Origin: Saccopteryx bilineata
Lineage: Eukaryota > Chordata > Mammalia > Chiroptera > Emballonuridae
Length of the DNA: 64,000 nucleotides
NCBI RefSeq assembly: GCF_036850765.1
Contig: NC_089495.1
Span: 27,744,875 to 27,808,874 of the forward strand
Reading direction: 5' to 3'
The notes beneath the pieces were generated by a model that saw only the letters and a program-made list of their open reading frames with translations, was not told the DNA's origin and made no database searches. Within the stretch, counting starts at the first letter, position 1. The number at the start of each line of letters is the position of its first letter. Below, one piece after another: positions 1-10,398 of the stretch. The translations under genes and the position numbers were made by a program.

Positions 1-1171
1 TGCTAAATATATTTCAGTGACTTAATGAAGGCACTGAAAATTATTCTTAGCGTTTGTTTCCCTGTGGATATGAGCACGTGTAAAAGAGCTACAGCACAGA
101 GAACAGAAGAGGCAGGAGAAGAAAGTGAGGAAACATGAGACACGGGTAACAGTAAGGGAGACAGCTGAAAGATCGCAGCAGAATTGCTGTTTTAAGTGAA
201 ACCTCTGATTTGTCCGTCTGATAGCTATTCCTTCTATGTCTGTCTGAAGTCAGTTTGCATGAAAGCAGGTGAATTATCTTGTTGGAATGCAATGACCTGT
301 TCCATCCTAGCTCTGGGATCGAACCTCCCAGGAGGTGTTTTCTAGTAAGAGGGAAATCACATTTCCCTATGAGAAGGAAAATGCCAGTTGCTACAGTGAA
401 TTACATTTACTGTGCCCACCTGTATCTTTAAACTAGTCTGTATTCTTCGTCGAAGATGCATTCTGCTGTTTATTCTGTCCTCATGAACCAGAGGCCAATT
501 TTATGGGATCTGAAGTTCCCTGGGTTTCCTAACTGGGCCAGGTTTTCGTCTCTTTTTCATTATGTTTTGCTTTGCCTGGATTTTCACTACTTGGGTTTCT
601 CATCTCAGCACTTGCTCACAATCTTTTACATCCAGGTGGTGTTATATTTATGCTCTAGCACACCATCCGCACATACCTAACTTCTTATCAGGGAGAGTGA
701 AATATTCTTAGTACATCTTATCCAAGCCATTTACTTAATGGTTCCTCGCGAATGATTTGGTGAAATGAGGGAGGATAAAATATTTGAAAAAATATATATA
801 TATTACCTTCAGGATATTGAAAGACATTTTCAGAAATAGACCTTTTTGAAAACATAACTGTTTGCTTATTGATGTTAATGTTTAAAAATACTTTTTAATT
901 CAGTGTTGAACAAATTAACCAAAAATAAGAGAACTTTGAAACTGCTGTTTGTTATAACCTATTAAGTAGAATTCCAACACGGATAGTACCATTTCTTGAG
1001 TTTCTGATGTAAGCAATTATTGTGATAGAACATTTAACATAAAAAAAAATTAAGGCAATGAAAATATTCTGAAGAAAATGTTTGTTTGCTTATGTCTTTG
1101 GAAAATAATTGTTAAATCAAATTACATCTTATTTCCAAACTGAGAGAATTTAACATACCTTTTCCCAACAG
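1..1171 (+). other. UNC5D: UNC5D intron, 3' part
   Basis: AT-rich non-coding sequence that ends in a pyrimidine-rich tract and CAG directly before the first recognisable exon. The upstream exon lies outside the window. I see no other gene, RNA or clear mobile element here; short open frames have no recognisable protein content. Confidence 0.7.
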
Positions 1172-1399
1172 GAAGTGATGTCAGTAGAGGATGAATCCAC
1201 ATCCTGTTACTGCCTTTTGGACCCCTTTGCATGTCATGTGCTCCTAGACAGCTTTGGGACCTACGCCCTCACTGGAGAACCAATCACAGACTGTGCCGTG
1301 AAGCAACTCAAGGTGGCAGTGTTTGGCTGCATGTCCTGTAACTCTCTGGATTACAACTTGAGAGTCTACTGTGTGGACAATACCCCTTGTGCATTTCAG
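1172..1399 (+). CDS. UNC5D: UNC5D exon A (end of ZU5, start of UPA)
   Basis: This 228-nt exon codes for 76 residues in phase 0-0, beginning [14 protein letters not shown]. The acceptor is TTTCCCAACAG before 1172 and the donor is CAG|GTCAGC after 1399. The segment [20 protein letters not shown] is the end of the ZU5 domain, and [10 protein letters not shown] with [14 protein letters not shown] is the start of the UPA domain, as in UNC5 netrin receptors. ZU5 and UPA are cytoplasmic and pack with the death domain in the family's closed, inactive state (family knowledge). UNC5D binds netrin and FLRT proteins in neuronal migration and repulsion. The reading frame continues 36 nt past the donor to a stop, which is read-through and not coding. 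If the human 17-exon structure holds, this would be exon 13. Paralogue choice rests mainly on the last exon. Confidence 0.88.
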
Positions 1400-2558
1400 G
1401 TCAGCCCTGTCTCTATAATTCTTTTGGTGTCATGAAAGCATGGGGTTTTCTAAAGATCAGTATCAACAGGGAATTCTATTGCTGAAGGTCTAGGAAATGA
1501 ACCACAGCACTGGCTTGATGGGGATAACTATCTCAAAGCAAGAGCTGTTTACCGTATGTCCAACAAGGCGCTTGGATACTTGGCAGTCACAAAAAGAGAA
1601 GGGTTAAATCATTGCATGTCAAGAACATTGTGTGCTAAATTATAAAACTGACTAGATATGTAGTCGGGGTTCAGAAAACAAGACCAGTTCAATAGAGGAA
1701 TTGGAGGAGAGCTTTTGAGAAACTCTTTGTGAACCTAATGGACAGATGAGATTTAGAAGCAAAGGAGAAAGGGATACCATGTCAAGAAAGGAGACTGGCA
1801 GGTGCTTCAGACACAAGAGCTAGCTGATGTGCAGAGGGCAGTGAGAAAATTGTTTTGAATCAACTGAAGGTTGTAGTTATAGAACAACAATTATAAATCA
1901 TACCTCTCAGCAGGCAGTCATCTTGTATCCTGGACACAGAGTCTATTAATTATTAGGGCTACTAGGGCAGAGATAGTTCAAGGTTCCTTTCCATTTTTGG
2001 TACTTTTAATCATGTAAGATTTATTTTCAATTAGCTGCTCACAAAGAGTGTGGGTTTATTAATAGCAGCAAGGATCGCACAGAAGCGCCCGGGTAAGCTT
2101 TGCCCATGTATAAATAGTAGCGCTCTCCTGACACCCTTCATCCTGGATCCCTGCTATTCCAGTCCTGGATCATTAAGTCCATTATGCAGAGCATTTCTTC
2201 AGTAACTAGCTTTTAAGACACTGAACTGGAAAACTCAGGTTTACCAAGAGAAGAGATACAACAACCTGATACCCGACCCTGAGCCAGTCAAGACGACACC
2301 GTGCCAACCTATATATTTCCAGACCTCCCTGACTGTCTCTTAGGTAGCACAGGTCATTTTGAAGGGCACACTTAATATGTGGCTGCCCCTTTTTACACAG
2401 GGGTGCCATCTTGCAGTGTAAAGAACGTCAGCGTGAGTAGTTACACCCCATCCTGTGATTGGCATTCTATATGCTTCTTCTGCTCTCGCCACCACTATTA
2501 AAAGGATTTCCTCCAGGATAAAACACATCAGACTTTCAGTGATCAAAAACAAGCATGC

Positions 2559-2940
2559 GGCCCTGGCCAGTTAGCTCAGCGGTAGAGCGTTGGCCTGGCT
2601 TGCGGGGGACCCGGGCTCGATTCTGGGCCAGGGCACATAGGAGAAGCGCCCATTTGCTTCTCCACGCCCCCCCTCTCCTTCCTCTCTGTCTCTCTCTTCC
2701 CCTCCCGCAGCCGAGGTTCCATTGGAGCAAAGATGGCCCGGGCGCTGGGGATGGCTCCTTGGCCTCTGCCGCAGGTGCTAGAGTGGCTCTGGTAGCGGCA
2801 GAGCGACGCCCCCTGGTGGGCAGAGCGTTGCCCCTGGTGGGCGTGCCGGGTGGATCCCGGTCGGGCGCATGCGGGAGTCTGTCTGACTGTCTCTCCCCAT
2901 TTCCAGCTTCAGAGAAATACAAAAAAACAAACAAACAAAA
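2559..2940 (+). mobile_element. Family A SINE (tRNA-derived, long)
   Basis: The copy starts with the tRNA-like head GGCCCTGGCCAGTTAGCTCAG, with A-box-like and B-box-like parts, followed by a GC-rich body and an A-rich tail. It is flanked by the perfect TSD AAAAACAAGCATGC (2545-2558 and 2941-2954), so the limits are exact. The body holds an exact CGCCCCCTGGTGG (2807-2819) and a one-base-shorter second unit (2828-2840). Confidence 0.95.
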
Positions 2941-3948
2941 AAAAACAAGCATGCCCTGAAAGTGTTACTATCACTTAACGATTATAAAGCGCACCATGAC
3001 TCAAGTTAGAGGCTGAGTAACTCAGCCAGATCGTGAGGGCTGAGTAAACTGAAGGAAACGTGGAGAGCCATGGGGCCTTTCCAGTCTTCTGGCTCTCATG
3101 GGCAGCCCACTGCCGCCTGGCGAGATGACTCTGGTCATCACAGCTGCCTCGGAAGTCTGCCTTCGTAACCAATTTGCAATTTTCTTTGAGTAATGGTCTC
3201 ACTGCTGTTGTATATACCACTGGGTTAAACATTTGCCCAAAGAGTTTATTCTAATAGCCTTTCCTGATAATCTGTTTTTATTCCTGTTGATTGCTACCAG
3301 ATTCTACAACGGCTCAACTGTTCACAGATGAATGTGAACGAGGCCCTAAACATAGCTTTTCCAACCACTATCCGTTCCTGTGGGTAATGTACTCTTCTTA
3401 GTCACTGCTAGGGAAAATGGTATCCTCCTTCTAAATTGAAGCTAAGTACCTACATTTCATCCTTTAGAGATGTTTCTTAAAATGCTTTAATTTTGCTCTC
3501 GAGAAATGTTTTTCAGCAGAAGTACCTTTGACCTCATTTGTCATCATCTGTTTACCTCCAGCACGTCTTTCCTCTCCTGGTATGTCAGCTAAAGCTGACT
3601 TTAAAGTTGGGTTCAGCTGCTCTTGTCATTGACAGGATGTATGTGACAGCTGTCATGAGCAGCAGAGGACCTACAAAGAACCCTGGGGGTTCTGAGAGAG
3701 CATTAAGCCTTGATTGCATAACTTTTCTGACCTGCAGAAAGATTAATAACGTGTAACTATTTTACTCCCTCGTCCTAGTCCCTGGGTTTTGTTTCTAAAA
3801 GGACTGCTTTCTGGCTCTCAACCTTGTTAAGTGAATGTGTTCAGGCCCTTTTATACAGGTGCATGTAAAACATCTTAATATCCCAAATCATCTAGGTCTT
3901 ATTTTTCATGACTTCATATGTGGTATTTAGAGGGAAGTAGTATACAAG

Positions 3949-4020
3949 GGTGGGCAAAAGTGGTATCACAGTCTATTCTTGAATTATTATTTATTAATTA
4001 TTGTATTATTTTTCCATGTC
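3949..4020 (+). mobile_element. Truncated mariner-type MITE
   Basis: The sequence GGGTGGGCAAAAGTGG followed by TTATTATTTATTAATTATTG resembles the left part of a short mariner MITE common in mammals, as I remember it. The matching right terminal repeat is not seen, so the copy looks truncated or strongly diverged. Confidence 0.5.
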
Positions 4021-5047
4021 CACCCCCATTTGAACTGCTAAGACTTCACATACTAATATGACCTACCACAACTTGGGTGGTGTGAGTTGAAAATATTATA
4101 TACAGTGGTGACTCGTTTTCTATAACTCTGACATAACCCTGACTTCTTCATCAAAATTAATATGTGGTTTTGTATGATATATTTCTACAGAAATTGCTTA
4201 TCCAGGAACTTGTCTCAGTTTTCACTGTAATGAAAATGTCTGCTATGATCTGGAAACAATACAGGTGTCGTTGTATAGGCCCATGTTTATTGTGGTGCAT
4301 TTTTTATATCTCAAAGAAACGATAACAATTGTGCACCCAACTAGAGCTATGCTCTTAACCAAGAAAGAAGCCTGCTCAATGTGCATGGTTTTATCTTTCA
4401 TTTCATTCATAGCTCACTGGGAAATTTGGGCCCATAAACCTTAAAAGAGCACACTTTTTACTGGAAAAAGAACAGTTTCCAGACCCAACTTTTCTGTCCT
4501 CTTAAAACTGGGTGAGACCTGGCAATATAAAGCTTCCACCAAAATACAGATAAATATTCCTGTAGAGGATTTTAGTAATGAAACAGAAACGTTCTCCGTG
4601 TTCAGCCGTGTCCCCCTTCCCCAGACCTCCTGCAGGCGAGCTCCTCATCTTACCTCTCATTTACTCTGGGGATATTTTATCTGAATCATAGCAGCAGTTT
4701 CTTTGAATGACAAAAACAAATCTCAAACACCTTGGCAAAAAAAACAATTAAATTAGTTCCAGATTCCTTTTCGAAGATCTGTTCTGATCAATACACCTAA
4801 AAAGACAGCAGTGAAAATTACATCAGTTCAGGTATGTTCTTTAAAAATAAAAATGCCATCTGCCTGAGGTGAGAAGAGGCTGAGAAGGACCAGATGACTT
4901 CTTGTCCTTCCCACTGCTGTGTTTCTGTAATAATTAGAGCTGCCATTGAATGTTTGTGTACTTGACATCACCTCCTTTGATGAAAGGTAGGAAATGGTGA
5001 TATATTTTCAAAGCAGTAACATTTTAAGAGCTAGGTTTTTATAGTGT

Positions 5048-5065
5048 TCTCTCTCTCTCTCTCTC

Positions 5066-5113
<48 letters not shown>

Positions 5114-5127
5114 GCGCACACGCGCAC
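5048..5127. repeat. Compound (CT)n(CA)n(CG)n microsatellite
   Basis: About 22 bases of alternating CT are followed by about 29 of CA, about 19 of CG and a mixed CA/CG end. The CA and CG part is continuous alternating purine-pyrimidine sequence, the type that can adopt Z-DNA. The open frames across it are artefacts. Confidence 0.97.
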
Positions 5128-5834
5128 CTCAAACAAACCTGGGCATAGAGAAAGCAAGGAATTAAGCACTTGCCCTATCTCAGAAAGAAAAATAAAATAA
5201 CAACTAGTTTTTTTCTCCGCTGTTCCCAGCACTCCTATTCAGCACCTCTCGGTACTCATTACTTACTTGGCATTAATGTGGATTTAGAATCTAATTTCAA
5301 AGGATTTCCTCCAGATGTAGTTCTTGTATTTATCAATAATGCAACCTTGGGAAATATTGTTCACGTAAAGCATTTAAAGGAAAACACCACAGCGACATAA
5401 TTTTTCTGTGTGTGTGTGCGCACTTAAGTTCAGTTTTGTCTCATAAATATGTAAATGTGGCCTGCCTGAACCACACCTGAATTTTACTGCCTGTCTCATT
5501 AAATCAACATAAAGAGCACAGTGAGGCCCAGAGCACAAGTTTCTTGGCCACAACTCCTAGAACTAGATGACTAGCAACCCCCAATGTGAAATGAGGAAGT
5601 AGGGAGACTAGAACAAACCACCAACCAGAGCTCTTAGCTATATTTTATATACAAAAAACCAGCCAGACTCTATTTCCTAGTTTAATCAATGCAGATATAC
5701 ATTTTGACAATGGATGTAACAGAAGATCCTTGTTATATAGGAAGCAAATAAGGAAAAACAAATGACTCTCAAACCCCACTGTTGGGGTGATACCCCTGTG
5801 AGTGACTCAGAACTAGCTCAGAAGGGTGGTTTCT

Positions 5835-5990
5835 ATCATTGATTTCCAAACCCAGCCAGACATCAGGATCACCTGAGAAGCATTTAAAAATCCAGATGTC
5901 CAGGCCCAGCCCCTGAGAAGAATACAGTAAATTAGGAGCATACCTGGGAATTCTGTGTTAGGTAACAATTTATACTATGTGGAGAACGTT
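5835..5990 (+). mobile_element. MER5-like hAT remnant
   Basis: The core CATCAGGATCACCTGAGAAG, then TTAAAAATCCAGATG and CCAGGCCCAGCCCC, matches the known order of a MER5A-type non-autonomous hAT-Charlie element, as I remember it. The copy is strongly diverged; the ends are approximate. Confidence 0.6.
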
Positions 5991-6524
5991 TTAAAGCTTA
6001 TGCTTGGGCATCTATCTATTTAATTCTAAAACCACTTATGCCTTTACAAATATATAAACACAATAATTAGTTCAATATTGGGCTTCTTGATTTTAATAAT
6101 TAATTGTTACAGAATAACTGTAATTACTTAACATTTTGTGTATGATTATGGGACACTGTTAATTGTATATAGCGGGTTCAATACGTGGTAAGCTACAAAA
6201 AGAAAAAGTAAATCATCATATTAAATTTGGAGCCATATAGCAGAAAAATTTAAAGATACCATTTTCTTTTGTGATACTTATAAGTATATATCCATTTTGT
6301 TTAATTGCTAATATTCTCTACTCCGCATTTCAGGGACTACTTGGTATATATACTAAGGGCCAGTCAGACTGACAGATATCTTTACCTATACCTATACGTA
6401 TTGTATATCTTGCACCAATGAAAAATTAATAGCATTGATTTTCTTTATTTTTTTTTTTAAATCAAGCATAGTATAGGAAAATGCAGAAACATCTAGTAGA
6501 ACAATACTAAATAATGAACAACTT

Positions 6525-6690
6525 GCCCTGTTCTAGTCTTAGCTTGGTCACTAACCATGTGACTGTAGACAAGTAACTTTCTTGAGGGTACAGGGGTCTA
6601 CATGTTTTCACCTATAAATAAGGTACTCGGTGATTGAAAACTTGCTGAAGTTCCCTTCTGGTGTGATGATTCCATGTAGTTTCTAAGTAT
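6525..6690 (+). mobile_element. MIR copy
   Basis: The order CTTGGTCACTAACCATGTGA, ACAAGTAACTTTCTTGAG, CACCTATAAATAAGG fits the core of the ancient tRNA-derived MIR SINE (tRNA head, 'lose-of-position then count' core and LINE-like tail). Diverged, as expected for its age; ends approximate. Confidence 0.65.
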
Positions 6691-6702
6691 TAAAATAGCC
6701 TA

Positions 6703-6870
6703 GGCCTGGCCCTGTGGCTCAGTTAGTTAGAGCGTCATCCAGACATGCCCAGACATGCCGAGGTTGCGGGCTTGATTTCCTAGTCAGGGCACATACAAGA
6801 ATCAACCAGTGATGGCATGAGTGAGTGAAACAGAAGATCTCTCCTCTAAGTAATGCTCAGCCTCAAAGAA
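6703..6870 (+). mobile_element. Family B SINE (short, tRNA-derived)
   Basis: The head CCTGTGGCTCAGTTAGTTAG, the B-box-like GGGCTTGATTTCC and the linker CAGGGCACATACAAGAATCA match two other copies in the window (24822 and 30259). A short direct repeat, CAGACATGCC, lies in the anticodon region. The A tail and TSD are not clear, so this copy is older than most. Confidence 0.75.
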
Positions 6871-7073
6871 CTAATTTTATCTCCTGCCCTCATTTCTCTG
6901 TGCATTCAGGAACATTAGATTTAAAGAAAAGCAGTATACTATAGAAAGCCTGGTCAAATATACTTAGAGGTATCAACAGTGTTGTTCCTCTATGGCTTAA
7001 GTATGGTTTTAATAGGCATATTTTCTATTTGTACTTGTTTCTAACCTTGCACTGCAGAAAGAGGTTAGTATAT

Positions 7074-7642
7074 ATATAAGGTCTACCGGAAAGTTCTGTC
7101 CGTTTCTATCACAACAAGTTTCGACACGTAAGCATATGTTTATTTGGCGCATGTGTGCCTCTCTATTTTTCTCACTTAATATATACATACTGATGTAGCA
7201 AATTAACTAAAACAAAGTTGATTCATATTAGTCTTATGTGTGAAGCAATAGTGTACTCATGGCTACTGATAAAGTTCATTTACGCTGCTGTAATTTTTAC
7301 GAATTTCAACAAGGAAGAAATGCTACAGAAGCATGTCTGTTGCATCCACCATATTCCCTGGACTTAGCACCCTCCGACTATCACTTGTTTTTGTCCTTAC
7401 AAAATTTTTGAAGGGCAAAAAATTCAAAAATAAAGAAGATATCAAACAAGCACTGGTTCAATTTTTCACATCAAAAGATAAAACATTATTCAAAAATGGG
7501 ATATACAAATTGCCCTCATGCTGGCAATAAATCATTAATAATAATGGCAATTATATTATTTCATAAAGTTTACTGATGGTAAGAAAAGTTTGTATTTTGT
7601 TTTATTCCAAAAACGGACAGAACTTTCCGGTAGACCTTATAT
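7074..7642 (+). mobile_element. Internally deleted mariner DNA transposon
   Basis: The ends form a 32-bp inverted repeat, identical on both sides, with the core GGTCTACCGGAAAGTTCTG, and lie in TA-rich sequence as expected for TA target sites. Between them is a shortened transposase gene. The element is about 570 bp, less than half of a full mariner (about 1.3 kb). The exact outer limits are ambiguous by a few TA units. Confidence 0.93.
7259..7530 (+). pseudogene. Mariner transposase pseudogene, N-terminus joined to C-terminus
   Basis: From the ATG at 7259 the frame reads about 26 residues of a mariner transposase N-terminus (ATDKVHLRCCNFYEFQQG, then a conserved ATEA) and then jumps to the C-terminal part HPPYSLDLAPSDYHLF, with no helix-turn-helix body or first two catalytic aspartates in between. 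The third aspartate of the mariner D,D34D triad is the D of APSDYHLF. The frame then meets TGA near 7397; a one-base shift leads into the frame of KFLKGKKF and ends in GIYKLPSCWQ plus stop at 7530, the usual mariner C-terminus. With a large deletion and a frameshift it cannot make an active enzyme. Confidence 0.9.
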
Positions 7643-7869
7643 TATCACGGGAATTATTTTGCTTAACTATGAATAGACTCAATTAAGGGACCAAAGCCTA
7701 AAAAAATAACTTGCCTGAAACCATTCAGAACTGAGATTAGAATCTGGTCCCCATTTTGGTTTATAAGATTAGTTAGTGCTCTTTAGAAGTACAGGTGGCC
7801 CCCAGAAGATTCGTTTGCACCTTAAATCCTGAGCAGCATTACTCTGAAACACAAGTCCTAAGCAGAGCA

Positions 7870-8330
7870 AGCAAGAATAAATTACCTCGTCTCTCCCTAC
7901 ATTGTCATCACATCCAGCCACACACTGCCCACCCTAACCTTGTATTCCAGCTCTGTCTGACCTCCGTACCCTTGCGCATACCCTGCTCAGTGTCTGGGTG
8001 GCGCTCTCCCCTCCTTCTCCCATGGCTAGACCCTCTTTTACTTTAAAGTTCACCTCAAATGTGAATTCCTCTTTGAATTCCCTGACTCCTTTCCTGGCCT
8101 CTCCTCCCATCTGGGTTCAGCACCCTTTGTCTGGGCTAAACTTCCCAGGCACACATACGTTTTACTATCACACAGTACGGTAATCATAAGCCAGCTGTTC
8201 TGACACTCCCGCTAGACTGTGAGCTCCTTGGTGGCAGGGAGAGTTTCATTTCTGTACCCAAAGCCTGGCTCAAGCATAGCTCCAGTGGACACACATTAAC
8301 CTCAAAGGAAGGACCCAGAGGCCAGCATCT
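7870..8330 (+). mobile_element. L2 LINE 3' part
   Basis: The order AAAGTTCACCTCAAATGTG, then AGACTGTGAGCTCCTTGGTG, GGCAGGGAGAG and CAAAGCCTGGCTCAAGCATAG is that of the 3' end of the ancient L2 LINE in sense. Diverged; ends approximate. The short open frames in it are not genes. Confidence 0.7.
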
Positions 8331-8577
8331 GAGAGAGACCTAAAGTCAGCATTTGAAATCAATTTCCTTTTCTCCCCACCTTGCCACTTTCTTTCCATTG
8401 TCTGAGGTCCCCTCCAGACACTCGCTGGCCTCCATGTTGTTCTGCCCAATTCTTAGATCCACAACATTATGAATCACTTAACACAGCATGGTTAGATACC
8501 GTTAAGTATTAACCACATGTGGGGATTTAAATAAACTAAAATGAAAAATTCATTTCTTAGTCACTCAGCTACTTTCT

Positions 8578-8919
8578 TTCTTTTTTATTTATTAATTTGA
8601 ATGGGGTGACATTAATAAATCAGGGTACATATGTTCAGAGAAAACATCTCCAGGTTATTTTGACATTTAATTATGTTGCATACCCATCACCCAAAGTCAA
8701 ATTGTCTTCCCTCACCTTCTATCTGGTTTTCTTTATGCCCCTCCCCTCCCCCCTCTCCTTCCCTCTCCTCCCTCCCCCCCCCATAACCACCACACTCTTG
8801 TCTATGTCTCTTAGTCTCGATTTTATGTCCCACCTATGTATGGAATCATGCAGTTCTTAGTTTTTTCTGATTTACTGCTTTCACTCCGTATAATGTTATC
8901 AAGATCCATCCATGTTGGA
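8578..8919 (-). mobile_element. L1 3' end, antisense, truncated
   Basis: On the + strand the copy begins with a T-rich stretch (the antisense A tail), then AATGGGGTGACATTAATAAA and a CT-rich 3' UTR, and ends in CAAGATCCATCCATGTTGGA. It is flanked by the TSD TCAGCTACTTTCT (8565-8577 and 8920-8932), so it is a 5'-truncated insertion of 342 bp. It shares its 3' UTR with the copy at the right end of the window. Confidence 0.92.
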
Positions 8920-10248
8920 TCAGCTACTTTCTAAGCGCTTAACGCCACCGTGGCTAGTGAACACTGCATTGGATAGAGAACATTGCCACCATCACAGAGT
9001 TCAGCTGAGGGGCCCCAAGAAACAGCCGCCCACTAGCAAGACCAAAGAGCTGGAGAAAATAACATTGGATTGAATCATTTAGTTCTCAGAAAAGGTGCTA
9101 GCAACGTGTTTATATGTACACCAGGGACTAAAGCGGGGCAGCTGCTGCTTTGTCAGCAATGTTTTTATTCATGCTATTTTACACATAAACAAGAGGTAGA
9201 GAGCTCTAAAAGGTGTTTCACGAACTGATAATTGAAATGTACATTTATAATTAAAATCTATTTATACTGTATTTATTTATAAACCCATTTGTCTGACTTA
9301 TTACTATCGTTTTTAGAATCTGGAAAGAGTATAGGACATAATTAAGGGATTTTAGTTTTCTTATTTATCCTTGCTCTGCAAGAAAATTTTAACTTAATTA
9401 ATGATGGTTGATAAAAATAGATTTAGGGAGGTCTCTTATTGCTAGAAACACTAAAAACCTTACCCCCGCAGTAGTTTAAGATTTTTACGGAATTCATATC
9501 TGTTATTTCACTTGCCCTACCATCTCGCCAATGTTTCTGAACAACACGAATTGGGAACCAGTTAAATGGTTTACTCAATAGGAGGTATGTGTATTGCGTT
9601 TGCATAAGATACGATGATTTTCTAGTGAAATATGCAGGAGTATTTATCTCAGGAATTTGGTTTTCTTTTTTCTAAGCTAAAACTGGCTTGATAACTTATG
9701 TTTTTCTTGGCCTTTGGTGTCATAACTTTTATGAACATTATTAGTAAAAACCAACATGATCTGTGCCCTCTGTAACATCTCTTCTGAGCCAGAGACTAAA
9801 TACGGATAATGCCTACGTTAGTGACAAAGAAGTGCACCAGAGTAGGAGGGGCTGTTTCTGCCTTTATTGCGAAATGTGACAAAATGTCCGGTTAGGTACA
9901 AAAGCACTCCTATTATGGTCATATCAGAATGAATTCATACAATTGTGGAAATTCAGCGGTGTTAAAATTTGCCTGGGGTAATGGAGGTCTAAAGAAAGGC
10001 ACAATGTGTTTGAAAGCCTAGGCAACATAGTAATAAAGAACTGCTTCTTCCTGCCCAAATCCTGCTACTTAGAAGCTTTTGGTCCTCTGTCATGACCTGG
10101 CATGAGTGTGGAGGTGAAAGAGGACAGCATTCATTGCGCTGTTTGTCTGTGTCTGGGAGATACATGTAGTGAGCACCCACATCTGTGGGGAGGAGACATG
10201 GAGAGACTTGGATACTCACTGTCCTGCCTCTTTCCCCCCGTCCTGCAG

Positions 10249-10398
10249 GAGGTGGTTTCGGATGAAAGGCATCAAGGTGGACAGCTACTGGAAGAACCAA
10301 AGTTGCTGCATTTCAAAGGGAATACCTTCAGTCTTCAGATCTCTGTCCTCGACATCCCCCCGTTCCTCTGGAGAATTAAACCATTCACTGCATGCCAG
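10249..10398 (+). CDS. UNC5D: UNC5D exon B (UPA domain)
   Basis: A 150-nt exon of 50 codons in phase 0-0, between TCCTGCAG (acceptor) and CAG|GTACTG (donor). It begins [18 protein letters not shown] and ends in [12 protein letters not shown]. The stretch [18 protein letters not shown] is typical of the UPA domain shared by UNC5, PIDD and ankyrins. The open frame extends on both sides into intron sequence, but only this part matches the family and has consensus splice sites at both ends. The phase agrees with exons A and C. Confidence 0.9.

Larger units (their letters stand above)
1400..10248 (+). other. UNC5D: UNC5D intron between exons A and B
   Basis: An 8.8-kb intron with GT donor and AG acceptor (TCCTGCAG). 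It holds a family A SINE, a family B SINE, a short mariner MITE remnant, a CT/CA/CG microsatellite, MER5-like, MIR and L2 copies, an internally deleted mariner and an antisense L1 3' end, each listed separately. The remaining sequence, including about 2960-3940, 4030-5040, 5990-6520 and 8935-10240, shows nothing I can name. Confidence 0.75.

Noticed and set aside
1400..1435. Extension of exon A to the stop at 1435 as an alternative short UNC5D end
   Set aside because: The donor CAG|GTCAGC is good, phases fit exon B, and the extra 11 residues resemble no family sequence.
2095..2125. TATA-like TGTATAAATAGTAGCG as a possible internal promoter
   Set aside because: A single motif with no initiator, CpG island or exon downstream; chance is likely in an 8.8-kb intron.
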